A stretch of DNA of 12,695 bases from NCBI GenBank assembly GCA_008501545.1, contig QQUM01000451.1:1-12695 (forward strand), given 5' to 3'. Source of the stretch: Calditrichota bacterium (GTDB taxonomy: Bacteria; Zhuqueibacterota; Zhuqueibacteria; Zhuqueibacterales; Geothermadaptataceae). Positions 5,460-12,695 of this stretch are shown piece by piece. The first letter of the stretch is position 1. Every line of letters begins with the position of its first letter. Under the pieces are notes generated by a model, which was given only the letters and a program-made list of their open reading frames with translations, searched no databases and had not been told where the DNA came from. Made by a program: the position numbers and the translations under genes.

Positions 5460-8162
5460 ATGAAAAGTATGAAAAAGCTCATGTTTGTGGTGGGTCTTTT
5501 ACTCGTACCGGGTTTTATCTTTGCACAAGGAAACGTTTCCGGTACCGTAACAGACGCACAGAGCGGTGATGGCCTACCTGGCGCAAACATTGTTGTCGTT
5601 GGGACAACATATGGTGCGGCAGCGGATGCCAACGGCGATTATGAAATTGAAAATGTCCCGGTTGGCAACTACGAACTTCGTGTAAGCTTCATCGGTTATG
5701 AAATTGCCACACAAAGCGTAAGTGTAACTGCAGGTGGTACTGCAAACGCTGATTTCGCACTCGAGCAAATCGCATTGATTAGCGAAGGTGTTATGATTTC
5801 TGCCAGCCGTGCGCGTGAACGTGAAACACCTGTTGCATTCACCAACGTTAAAAAAGAAATGATTGAAGCCAATCTTGGCTCACGTGATATCCCCCTTGCA
5901 CTCGATGTAACACCATCTGTTTACGCAACCCAACAGGGTGGCGGCGCCGGTGATGCACGTATCAATGTTCGTGGTTTCAACCAGCGTAACGTTGCTATTA
6001 TGATCAATGGTGTTCCGGTAAACGACATGGAAAATGGCTGGGTTTACTGGTCAAACTGGGATGGTGTTGGTGATGCAGCCGAATCAATTCAGATTCAGCG
6101 TGGTCTTTCTGCTGTAAACCTGGCAACGCCATCTATCGGTGGAACGATGAATATCATTACCGATCCGACTGCTCTGGAGCAAAGCGTTTCCTTCAAGCAA
6201 GAATTCGGTAGTGGTGCATTCCTCAAAAGCACCGGTCAATTTGCTTCTGGCCAAATCAATGACAACTACGCATTTAACGGAACACTTGTTCGCAAGTTTG
6301 GCGATGGCGTAATTGATAAAACCTGGACAGACGCATGGGCATATTATGCAGGTGCAACATACAACATTAATGAAAATAATCGTCTTGAACTCTATGCTGT
6401 TGGTGCACCTCAGCTTCACGGACAAAACCTGTATAAACAAAATATCGGTATCTATAGCCACGATTTTGCTAAAGATCTGGATACCTATGATGCAGCTGCC
6501 CTGGATGTTTTTCCTGAGCAGGGACGTGAATATAACCAGAACTGGAATTCAGTAAGTTCGTCTTACAAAGGCATGCAGAACTGGAACGAAAGTAACCATC
6601 AACGATTCGACCCGAGTTTCATCAACGAACGTGAAAACTTCTTCCACAAACCACAAGTTAACTTGAATTGGTTCTCCAAATTGAACGATAAAATGGGGCT
6701 TTACTCCATTTTCTATTATTCTGGTGGACATGGTGGTGGTACTGGTACGATCGGTTCTATCCGTTGGGATTACTCCAAAGGACCAGATGGTGTATCACGT
6801 CAGGCAGACTGGGATGCAACCATCGCAAGAAACAGGTCATCCGGTGATGCGAGTGCTTATGGTGCATTGCGCAACAGCCGCAACAATCAGTGGACACTGG
6901 GCGCCATCTCCAAGTTGAACTATAAATTGAATGAATCAACACAACTTATCGCTGGTGTTGACTGGCGTACAGCTGAAATCGAACACTACAGAGAAATTCG
7001 TGACCTTCTCGGTGCTGGTTACTATGTTGACAGCAGCAATGATTTCGACATTACAGACGCTGATAAGAGAAAAGGCCTCGGCGATAAAGTTGCTTATAAC
7101 AACACCAACACTGTCGACTGGCTTGGTGGATTTCTGCAAGCAGAATACACACAAAATCTTTTCACCATTTATGGTACCGCTGGTTATTCTTCAGTAAAAT
7201 ATTCATTCACAGATCATTTCGCAAATGATGGTGGTGATGAATTGTATACAGAAGCCGACTGGATCAGTGCAATGCAGGTCAAAGGTGGTGCAATGTATCG
7301 TGCAACTGAAGATCTTGAAGTTTATGGTAACTTCGGTTTCGTAGAAAAAACACCCATCTTCGATAATGTTATCAGCGATTTTGATGGTGCAAAAGCAGAT
7401 AGTCCTGATAATGAAAAATTTCAGTCCTATGAAGCAGGTGTAAACCTCCATACACTGAGCAACCAACTGACCCTCAAAACAAGTCTATACTACACATCCT
7501 GGAAAGACCGCGCTAATACACGTCAGGTTACTTTGCAAGATGGTACTGAAAACTTGATCTTCCTCAGTGGCATGAATTCTCTCCACCAGGGTATCGAATT
7601 CGAAGCAGCCTATCAGCCGATGAAAATGCTGCGTTTTGACGGTGTTGCCTCTGTTGGTAACTGGACATACACTGACGATGTAGACGGTCGATATAAAGAA
7701 TTCACCGACAATGGTCAAATTGAAACACCGTATACATACTATGTAAAAGATTTGAAAGTCGGTGATGCACCGCAAACACAGGTTGCAATCGCAGCTTCAG
7801 TAACCCCAATGAAAGGCTTGAATGCACGTGTAGTAATGAAAAACTACCTCGAGCATTACTCCGATTGGGATCCATTCAGCAGAAACGATGAAACTGATCG
7901 TGCTGAAGGATGGAAAGCTCCGAATTACAACGTCTTTGATTTCCATGCATACTACCGCCTGCCAATGAAATTCTCGGGTGTTGGTGTACAGCTTTTCGTT
8001 CACGCTTTCAATATTCTTGATACTGAATATGTTCAGGATTCAGTTGACAACAGCAGTTTCAATGCCTACAGCGACAATGGTGTAAACCACTCGGCTGATG
8101 ATGCTGAAGTCTACTTGGGTATCCCACGTACTTTCAATGCAGGACTCAAATTGAGTTTCTAA
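5460..8162 (+). CDS. TonB-dependent outer-membrane receptor with carboxypeptidase-regulatory-like domain
   Basis: I place the start at 5460, where GAGGAG (5446-5451) precedes an ATG that opens a typical signal peptide (residues 1-22, cut after FIFA). The frame continues upstream to 5259 but without these signals. The 900-residue protein has an N-terminal carboxypeptidase-D regulatory-like beta-sandwich (about 24-102; G-x-V-T-D, LPGANI, GDYEIENVPVGNY), a linker ending in SASRARE, a plug domain (about 119-236; RGFNQRNV, INGVPVND, Gly-Gly-T-M-N-I) and a barrel of about 660 residues ending in Phe900. It would import a ligand using TonB-ExbBD energy. The substrate cannot be read from the sequence. 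There is no SusD-like partner beside it and it is short for SusC, so an iron chelate, vitamin or peptide is as likely as a glycan. It is a single-gene unit bounded by its own terminator. Confidence 0.92.
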   Translation: MKSMKKLMFVVGLLLVPGFIFAQGNVSGTVTDAQSGDGLPGANIVVVGTTYGAAADANGDYEIENVPVGNYELRVSFIGYEIATQSVSVTAGGTANADFALEQIALISEGVMISASRARERETPVAFTNVKKEMIEANLGSRDIPLALDVTPSVYATQQGGGAGDARINVRGFNQRNVAIMINGVPVNDMENGWVYWSNWDGVGDAAESIQIQRGLSAVNLATPSIGGTMNIITDPTALEQSVSFKQEFGSGAFLKSTGQFASGQINDNYAFNGTLVRKFGDGVIDKTWTDAWAYYAGATYNINENNRLELYAVGAPQLHGQNLYKQNIGIYSHDFAKDLDTYDAAALDVFPEQGREYNQNWNSVSSSYKGMQNWNESNHQRFDPSFINERENFFHKPQVNLNWFSKLNDKMGLYSIFYYSGGHGGGTGTIGSIRWDYSKGPDGVSRQADWDATIARNRSSGDASAYGALRNSRNNQWTLGAISKLNYKLNESTQLIAGVDWRTAEIEHYREIRDLLGAGYYVDSSNDFDITDADKRKGLGDKVAYNNTNTVDWLGGFLQAEYTQNLFTIYGTAGYSSVKYSFTDHFANDGGDELYTEADWISAMQVKGGAMYRATEDLEVYGNFGFVEKTPIFDNVISDFDGAKADSPDNEKFQSYEAGVNLHTLSNQLTLKTSLYYTSWKDRANTRQVTLQDGTENLIFLSGMNSLHQGIEFEAAYQPMKMLRFDGVASVGNWTYTDDVDGRYKEFTDNGQIETPYTYYVKDLKVGDAPQTQVAIAASVTPMKGLNARVVMKNYLEHYSDWDPFSRNDETDRAEGWKAPNYNVFDFHAYYRLPMKFSGVGVQLFVHAFNILDTEYVQDSVDNSSFNAYSDNGVNHSADDAEVYLGIPRTFNAGLKLSF

Positions 8163-8177
8163 GAACTTAATTTTCCT

Positions 8178-8211
8178 AACAAAAAAGGCGACTTCGGTCG
8201 CCTTTTTTGTT
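8178..8211 (+). terminator. Strong Rho-independent terminator with UUCG tetraloop
   Basis: A perfect 15-bp stem (8178-8192 with 8197-8211) is closed by a C-UUCG-G loop and carries an A-run on one side and a T-run on the other. It lies 15 bases after the receptor stop codon. The symmetry of the A and T runs means it could also stop transcription arriving from the right. Confidence 0.95.
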
Positions 8212-8216
8212 GTTTG

Positions 8217-8292
8217 TAGGTTTGTAGTCAGAGCTTGCTCTGAAAAAGAGATTAAAGAAAAAACATCAGAGCAAGCTCTGACTACAAGCCTA
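8217..8292. repeat. Upstream REP-like inverted pair (BIME-like)
   Basis: Arms of 27 bases (8217-8243 and 8266-8292) are complementary except at one position, with a 22-base purine-rich spacer. Each arm contains GTAG followed by a hairpin of stem TCAGAGC/GCTCTGA with TT between (on the plus strand in the left arm, on the minus strand in the right). The GTAG ends face outwards. The pair starts six bases after the receptor terminator. Confidence 0.9.
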
Positions 8293-8319
8293 AATAAAAC
8301 TTAAAATGTAGAAATAGCA

Positions 8320-8916
8320 ATGTACAAAAGCAGAAAACTCAGTCAAAAAGAACGAAAGGCATTAATCGAACAGCGTAAAACAAACCACCTGCCCTGGCAT
8401 TCACCGCCGAGGTTTATCAAACGAGATCGGATATTTCTCATTTCTGCTGCTTGCTTTGAGCATCAACACATCTTTAATGCAACATCGAACCGATTAGAAA
8501 AATTCTCTCATGCTTTGCTGGATTTTATAAATAAGAATTGCGAAAAACTCTATCTCTGGGTCGTGCTACCCAACCATTATCACTTCGTCGCACACATTAT
8601 TGACCTGGATGTATTCTCAAAAAAAGTACAAGCATTTCACAGCATTACGGCAATTGCATGGAATAAAGAAGAAAATACTCCCGGACGCAAAATTTTCCAC
8701 AGCTATTCCGATCGCTTCATACGCACAGAACGGCATTTTTGGACAACATTCAATTACATTCATAATAATCCGGTAAAACATGGATATGTAAAAAAATGGC
8801 AGGACTGGCCTTTCTCCAGTATTCACCATTATTTCGAAAAATACGGACGAAAAAAACTGAAAGAAATCTGGTTCAAATATCCCCTGAAAGATTATGGAAA
8901 AGGATGGGATGATTGA
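8320..8916 (+). CDS. REP-associated tyrosine transposase (RAYT, Y1/IS200-like HUH superfamily)
   Basis: This 198-residue protein has the hallmarks of the Y1 transposase family: an N-terminal PWHSPPRF segment (25-32), the strand ISAACFEHQHIF (41-52), the metal-binding HUH-type motif H86-Y87-H88 within LPNHYHFV, and the nucleophile candidate Tyr146 in NYIHNNPVKHGYV. All catalytic positions are present, so the enzyme may be active. RAYTs are known to nick single-stranded REP DNA next to the GTAG-headed hairpin. The matching repeats here lie on both sides of the gene, which strongly supports the assignment. The ribosome binding site is weak, consistent with low expression. The gene is a domesticated-type single copy rather than part of the neighbouring operons. 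An ordinary IS200-family transposase is the alternative, but the flanking REPs argue against it. Confidence 0.93.
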   Translation: MYKSRKLSQKERKALIEQRKTNHLPWHSPPRFIKRDRIFLISAACFEHQHIFNATSNRLEKFSHALLDFINKNCEKLYLWVVLPNHYHFVAHIIDLDVFSKKVQAFHSITAIAWNKEENTPGRKIFHSYSDRFIRTERHFWTTFNYIHNNPVKHGYVKKWQDWPFSSIHHYFEKYGRKKLKEIWFKYPLKDYGKGWDD

Positions 8917-8926
8917 GAAGGTTCGC

Positions 8927-9064
8927 AGGTTCGTAGTCAGAGCTTGCTCTGGTATTTTTGTTTTAATAGTAAAATTGGAATTTTTCCATAATTATAGTAT
9001 CAAAAATCAATCTGATTTGTGCCATCGATTGAGTAATTTCAGAGCAAGCACTGACTACGAACCT
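8927..9064. repeat. Downstream REP-like inverted pair
   Basis: Arms of 25 bases (8927-8951 and 9040-9064) are complementary except at one position and are separated by 88 bases. The left copy of the core motif (8933-8951, plus strand) is identical to the upstream copies. The right copy (9040-9058, minus strand) reads GTAGTCAGTGCTTGCTCTG, with one base change that puts a mismatch in the hairpin stem. The right arm ends four bases before the GAGGAA ribosome binding site of the next gene. Confidence 0.9.
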
Positions 9065-9078
9065 TACGAGGAATAAAA

Positions 9079-10302
9079 ATGCAAAAACAACTTCAAAAAA
9101 ATAAAATCGAATTCCTGCTTTTAATAATCTTTGTTTTTATCCCTCACATCCTATACCCGGCAGAAAATCCTACCCTCATCCTCATCTCCTTCGATGGTTT
9201 TCGCTGGGATTATACTGAACGTGGTTTAACACCTAATTTAGATTTAATGGCGCAAAATGGTGTTAAAGCATCTTCCCTGCAGCCGACTTTCCCTTCGAAA
9301 ACATTCCCCAATCATCTGAGCATCGTTACGGGTATGTACACGGAAAATCACGGCATTATATACAATGATATCTACGATCCTTTTACCGGCAGGCTGTACA
9401 AGACAGGGAATAATGCGGAAAATCGACAGGGTCGGTGGTATTTGGGAGAAGCTATCTGGGAAACACTGCAAAGGCAGGGAATTCGGACATCTTCCTATTT
9501 TTGGCCAGGTTCAGAGATAGAAGAACATGAACGCCATCCAATCCATTTCGAACAGTATGAACATAATCGCCCCTACGAAGACCGCATCCGTGGTGTTTTA
9601 CAATGGCTGCAACTTCCTGAAGATGAACGACCTGCATTTATCACACTTTATTTTCATGAAACAGATTCATATGGTCATCGTTTTGGACCAGATAGCCCAC
9701 AAGTAAATAATGCCATTGCATTACTGGATTCGATGTTGGGGACTTTAATTACCGGATTGAAAAAGCAAGGCCAACTGGTCTCAACCAACATCATCGTGGT
9801 GGCAGACCACGGTATGACAGCACTTAGTAAAGATAAGGTCATTCGTATTGATGAAATACTGCCTGAGGAAAAATATGAAATCATGGGTATCGGTCCAATG
9901 ATCGGGCTGCGCCCCGCAGAAGAAAGACTCGAAGCTGTTTTTCACAAGCTGCAAAAAAATGAGAATCATTTTCATGTTTATAAACGAGCCGACGTACCGG
10001 AGTGGTTCCACTATTCACAGCATCCCTTCATTCCACCGTTAATTCTCATAGCCGATATGGGATGGACCATGACAACCCAACCAATACAAAAATTGGATGG
10101 CGGGAACCACGGCTACGATAACTACCATATCGATATGCATGGTTTATTCCACGCGATGGGTCCGGCATTTAAAAATGGATATAAAGCAGGAACGTTACGA
10201 AATATCGATCTCTACCCTTTGATTTGCCAAATTTTTAACGTTATACCACGTCAAAATATTGATGGCAAGCTGGAGAACATAGGTTTTATTTTAAAAGATT
10301 GA
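9079..10302 (+). CDS. Exported nucleotide pyrophosphatase/phosphodiesterase (NPP family, alkaline phosphatase superfamily)
   Basis: A GAGGAA ribosome binding site (9068-9073) fixes the ATG. Residues 11-27 are hydrophobic and serve as a signal peptide or N-terminal anchor; the cleavage site is ambiguous. The catalytic core matches the NPP family: Asp39 in ISFDGFRWDY, the nucleophile Thr75 in SKTFPNH, Asp196 and His200 in ETDSYGHRFGP, Asp243 and His244 in ADHGM, and His344 in GGNHGYDN. These give the complete two-zinc site. At 407 residues it is the size of a single NPP catalytic domain without the accessory domains of animal enzymes. Family members hydrolyse nucleotide pyrophosphate or phosphodiester bonds, or choline phosphodiesters; the substrate here cannot be decided. 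It probably acts in the periplasm or at the surface. It stands alone between the RAYT unit and the polysaccharide-type genes. Confidence 0.92.
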   Translation: MQKQLQKNKIEFLLLIIFVFIPHILYPAENPTLILISFDGFRWDYTERGLTPNLDLMAQNGVKASSLQPTFPSKTFPNHLSIVTGMYTENHGIIYNDIYDPFTGRLYKTGNNAENRQGRWYLGEAIWETLQRQGIRTSSYFWPGSEIEEHERHPIHFEQYEHNRPYEDRIRGVLQWLQLPEDERPAFITLYFHETDSYGHRFGPDSPQVNNAIALLDSMLGTLITGLKKQGQLVSTNIIVVADHGMTALSKDKVIRIDEILPEEKYEIMGIGPMIGLRPAEERLEAVFHKLQKNENHFHVYKRADVPEWFHYSQHPFIPPLILIADMGWTMTTQPIQKLDGGNHGYDNYHIDMHGLFHAMGPAFKNGYKAGTLRNIDLYPLICQIFNVIPRQNIDGKLENIGFILKD

Positions 10303-10316
10303 CTACCGAAAAGAAG

Positions 10317-10347
10317 ATATACGCCGCCGTTTATAATCGCGGTATAT
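10317..10347 (+). other. Intergenic hairpin between the NPP and WbqC genes
   Basis: ATATAC-G-CCGC (10317-10327, one bulged base) pairs with GCGGTATAT (10339-10347) around an 11-base loop. There is no T-tract, so it is not a typical intrinsic terminator; it might be a weak terminator, an RNA stabiliser or a binding dyad. Confidence 0.4.
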
Positions 10348-10377
10348 GACACTCATATTCAAACGTGAAATCAATTA

Positions 10378-11088
10378 ATGTATAAATCCATCTATTCTGC
10401 TCACCAGCTCCATTATTTACCCTGGTTGGCTTACTTTAAGAAACTCGCCAGCGCAGAACAGTTTGTTTTTGCAGATGATGTGCAGTTTAAATCACACAAT
10501 TACATTAACAGGACCCAGATTAAAACAGCCCGGGGCAAATTGTGGCTGACTATTCCCGTACTCAGCAAAGGCAAGAGCGAACAGCTGATCAAAGACGTCC
10601 GCATTAATCCGAATGTCAACTGGCAGCGCAAGCACTGGAAAACCCTGCTTGTCAATTATAAAACAGCTCCCTGGTTTGAAAAATACGCTGATTTTTTCGA
10701 CCAGTTTTACCAGAAAGAATGGCGTTTTCTGGTTGATGCAAATTTTGCAGCCATCGAATTCTTACTTCGGGCACTCGATATAAAAACAGCCTGTTTTTTA
10801 AGCTCAGACATACAATTAAAAACCGGACGAACAGAGCGTATTGTGCACATGGGGAAAAAATTGCGATGTAACACCTATCTTTCCGGGCCGAGCGGTAGCA
10901 AATATCTGGATGAAAATCAATTCAAAGATAACGGTATAACTGTTGAATATTTTTCATTCAATCATCCTGAATACAAACAACAATTTGGCGCATTCATTCC
11001 GGGAATGTCGATCGTGGATTTGCTATTCAATGAAGGGCCAAACACAGCAACTACTTTATTCACCGGAAATCAAGACCAGCAGGCATGA
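10378..11088 (+). CDS. WbqC-family protein
   Basis: The 236-residue soluble protein begins with the family's characteristic pattern: a His-Gln pair and YLPWLAYF (residues 9-20), then FADDVQF (31-37) and the NYINRTQIK stretch, followed by the conserved KDVRI and WQRKHW segments. WbqC proteins occur in O-antigen and other surface polysaccharide loci. Their reaction is generally undefined, though an amino-group acylation or related sugar-modifying role has been suggested. No signal peptide is present, so it acts in the cytoplasm. The ribosome binding site is poor. Its stop codon overlaps the start of the glycosyltransferase gene in an ATGA, so the two are almost certainly co-translated, which supports a glycan-related job. 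Confidence 0.88.
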   Translation: MYKSIYSAHQLHYLPWLAYFKKLASAEQFVFADDVQFKSHNYINRTQIKTARGKLWLTIPVLSKGKSEQLIKDVRINPNVNWQRKHWKTLLVNYKTAPWFEKYADFFDQFYQKEWRFLVDANFAAIEFLLRALDIKTACFLSSDIQLKTGRTERIVHMGKKLRCNTYLSGPSGSKYLDENQFKDNGITVEYFSFNHPEYKQQFGAFIPGMSIVDLLFNEGPNTATTLFTGNQDQQA

Positions 11089-12314
11089 AGAAAGTACTCA
11101 TCCTATCGTACCACTTCCCTCCCGAAGGTGGCGTCGCTGTACAACGCGTGCTTAAATTTGTAAAATACCTGCCCATGTTCGGCTACCAGCCCATTGTTTT
11201 AACAGCACTACATCCAATTAAAAAATTCGACCCGGACGCCTTGCGAGGCGTACCCGCACAGCTCAAAATTTACAAGACAAGGGATTTACCAGCTTATATG
11301 CCAGGCGAAATCCGCAAGGTTATGCGTAAAAAATGCGTGCCGGACAAACACATTTTCTGGAAATGGACAGCGGTTCGTAAGGGCATTCAGTTGGTTAAAA
11401 AGCACAACATCCAGCTTGTATTTTCCACTTCCCCGCCGCATTCAGTCCAGCTTATCGCCCAGGAAATAGCGCAGAGGACAAACATAAAACATGTTGCCGA
11501 TTTCCGGGATGAATGGTCAGGTGATCTAAACTTTTATAAACTGCCAAACACAGCCAGGCAACTCGAATTGGAAAGCAAAATTTGTGAGGAAAGCGCTGCT
11601 ATAATCACTTTATTGGATAGTGCACGCAGAAATTTTGCATCCAAAACCAATATCAGGAAAATTTTTACTATTCCAAACGGTTACGACGCCAGTGATTTCT
11701 CAAAGGGAGATAATCAAAACCGCAGCGATACGAAGCTCAGAATGACCTATTGCGGCCGTTTCTCCAACAAGGCATCGCCTGAAGCTTTCCTCCGCGCTCT
11801 GGATGAAACCATTCGACAGGACAGCTCAATAAGGCAGCTCGTGCAGCTGCAAATTGTCGGTCCAACAGGCAATAAGTCCTGGTTTAAACCATATCCGGAG
11901 CTCAAAAAGATTTGTGATTTTGTGCCATTTCAACCCTATAAAAAATCACTCGATTTGATGGATCAAGCCGATGTCTTGTTGCTCTTTGCCAGCAACGAGG
12001 GGAACAAAGAAGGAATCCCCGCGAAAACCTTCGAGTATTTTTACCTGCGAAAACCTGTTTTACTCGTTGTTAATTCTCCGGGGGAATTAAGTAAATTGGT
12101 GCAAACGTACAGCAATGCTTACATTGGCTTCAAATCACCAAAAGAATCCATCACCGGGCAAATCCAAAAACTCGTCACTGAATGGAAAAACGGAAAACAT
12201 AATAAACCAGTGGATGATGTATTTGTGAATCAATTTGATCGAAAAAAACAAACACAAGCACTGGCGCAGATTTTTGATCACATTCTGCGAAATGAATCAG
12301 GAGGCGGGGATTAA
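11085..12314 (+). CDS. GT4-type (GT-B fold) glycosyltransferase
   Basis: The 409-residue protein starts with the N-terminal pattern of family 4 glycosyltransferases (VLILSYHFPPEGGVAVQR), which forms the first strand and the glycine-rich acceptor loop. A mid-protein FSTSPPHS and a VADFRDEW segment fit the same family. The C-terminal half carries IPNGYD, the strand MTYCGRF, and the E-x7-E nucleotide-sugar motif, Glu309 to Glu317 (EGIPAKTFE). These enzymes transfer a sugar from an activated nucleotide donor with retention of configuration. Donor and acceptor cannot be identified. It is probably cytoplasmic or membrane-associated in surface polysaccharide or glycolipid synthesis. Overlap with the WbqC-family gene indicates an operon. 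The annotation is firm at the family level only. Confidence 0.9.
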   Translation: MKKVLILSYHFPPEGGVAVQRVLKFVKYLPMFGYQPIVLTALHPIKKFDPDALRGVPAQLKIYKTRDLPAYMPGEIRKVMRKKCVPDKHIFWKWTAVRKGIQLVKKHNIQLVFSTSPPHSVQLIAQEIAQRTNIKHVADFRDEWSGDLNFYKLPNTARQLELESKICEESAAIITLLDSARRNFASKTNIRKIFTIPNGYDASDFSKGDNQNRSDTKLRMTYCGRFSNKASPEAFLRALDETIRQDSSIRQLVQLQIVGPTGNKSWFKPYPELKKICDFVPFQPYKKSLDLMDQADVLLLFASNEGNKEGIPAKTFEYFYLRKPVLLVVNSPGELSKLVQTYSNAYIGFKSPKESITGQIQKLVTEWKNGKHNKPVDDVFVNQFDRKKQTQALAQIFDHILRNESGGGD

Positions 12315-12381
12315 ATTGAGAACTCCGTTATATTGCTAAAACATTCATCAGAAAATGTGCCCTGCGCACTCCCATCTCTTC

Positions 12382-12410
12382 AAAAATTTGTTTAAAACGG
12401 AAATTTTTTT
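12382..12410 (+). terminator. Weak terminator-like hairpin after the glycosyltransferase
   Basis: AAAAATTT (12382-12389) pairs with AAATTTTT (12401-12408) around an 11-base loop, and the T-run continues to 12410. The stem has only A-T pairs, so termination efficiency is doubtful. It is the only candidate between this operon and the next gene. Confidence 0.3.
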
Positions 12411-12462
12411 ATTTTATTTCCACCAATTTCCCACCGTAATTTTAAAAAAATAAAGGAACAAC

Positions 12463-12695
12463 ATGTCTAATTCGAAATCGCAGAAAACAATGTGTATACA
12501 CAGCGGACAATTCCATGATTCGCTGACCCACGGGGTGCTTACACCAATTTTTCCATCGACATCGCACGCTTATCTCGATTTAGAGAAAAAAGCCTATCCA
12601 CGCTATTTCAATACACCAAACCAGGAAGTCCTTGCTGCGAAACTGGCAGAACTGGAACATGGTGAGGCCGGCATCCTCTTCGCTTCCGGTATGGC
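12463..12695 (+). CDS. Cys/Met metabolism PLP-dependent enzyme, N-terminus only (partial)
   Basis: The frame opens at an ATG preceded by AAAGGA and stays open to the right edge, giving about 77 residues. The sequence follows the N-terminal pattern of the cystathionine gamma-synthase/cystathionine beta-lyase/methionine gamma-lyase family: an I-H-x-G start (CIHSGQ), VLTPIFPSTSHAY, the Y-x-R-x-x-N-x-P-like segment PRYFNTPNQE, LAAKLAELEHGE and the F-A-S-G-M loop that contacts PLP phosphate. The PLP-binding lysine lies outside the window. The specific reaction (trans-sulfuration, elimination or sulfhydrylation) cannot be assigned from this fragment. A 148-base gap to the upstream glycosyltransferase suggests a separate promoter. 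No signal peptide; cytoplasmic. Confidence 0.88.
   Translation, partial: MSNSKSQKTMCIHSGQFHDSLTHGVLTPIFPSTSHAYLDLEKKAYPRYFNTPNQEVLAAKLAELEHGEAGILFASGM

Larger units (their letters stand above)
8217..9064. mobile_element. RAYT unit: tyrosine transposase flanked by two REP-like inverted pairs
   Basis: The transposase gene 8320-8916 lies between two inverted pairs of the same 19-base motif, GTAGTCAGAGCTTGCTCTG: four copies in all, three identical and one with a single change. Each copy is a GTAG tetranucleotide followed by an imperfect hairpin, the organisation described for REP sequences and their RAYT transposases. No terminal inverted repeats of a classical insertion sequence and no target duplication were identified, so the outer limits are simply those of the repeats. 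Confidence 0.85.

Noticed and set aside
5288..5632. 114-codon minus-strand frame across the receptor start
   Set aside because: It runs antisense to the receptor coding region, and no family is recognised in its translation.
8320..8916. Ordinary IS200/IS605 insertion sequence
   Set aside because: The protein fits RAYT features and is flanked by paired GTAG-headed hairpins; there is no TnpB partner and no single left-end/right-end pair typical of IS200.
8894..9076. 60-codon plus-strand frame overlapping the transposase end and the REP pair
   Set aside because: It is built from REP sequence and has no independent support as a gene.
10317..10347. Intrinsic terminator after the NPP gene
   Set aside because: The hairpin has a bulge and no T-tract, so it is listed only as a hairpin of unknown role.

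Overview
The window looks like a piece of chromosome from a Gram-negative, respiratory, probably anaerobic bacterium of the FCB superphylum. A Calditrichota- or Ignavibacteria-like lineage is my best guess; this is inference, not a taxonomic assignment. The grounds are a TonB-dependent receptor with an N-terminal carboxypeptidase-regulatory-like domain, typical of that superphylum, moderately AT-rich DNA, several multiheme c-type cytochromes, and outer-membrane lipoproteins with short signal peptides.

Layout. (1) Bases 1-660, minus strand: the start of a surface-type lipoprotein that joins a collagen-like Gly-X-Y stalk to at least four c-haem sites; it runs off the left edge. (2) 661-1515: a long divergent intergenic region holding a perfect CRP-type dyad close to the minus-strand gene and two further inverted repeats. 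(3) 1516-4851: three tightly packed plus-strand genes (4-base overlap, then a 1-base gap) for an outer-membrane beta-barrel, a 14-haem cytochrome and a cytochrome lipoprotein with six CxxCH and one CX4CH site, closed by a Rho-independent terminator. (4) 4852-5459: a leader region of about 600 bases without a recognised gene. (5) 5460-8162: the TonB-dependent receptor, closed by a very strong UUCG-loop terminator. (6) 8217-9064: a REP-associated tyrosine transposase (RAYT) between two inverted pairs of GTAG-headed REP-like hairpins. (7) 9079-10302: an exported nucleotide pyrophosphatase/phosphodiesterase. (8) 10378-12314: a WbqC-family protein and a GT4 glycosyltransferase with overlapping start and stop codons, probably for surface polysaccharide. 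(9) 12463 to the right edge: the N-terminus of a Cys/Met-metabolism PLP enzyme.

How the parts may work together. The barrel, 14-haem cytochrome and lipoprotein cytochrome have the gene order and composition expected of a porin-cytochrome conduit that moves electrons across the outer membrane. The divergent collagen-stalked cytochrome could be a further extracellular carrier. At least 25 haem attachment sites lie in the first 4.9 kb. The RAYT/REP unit is an independent, mobile-derived element. The genes to its right are ordinary envelope and metabolic functions with no visible link to the cytochromes.
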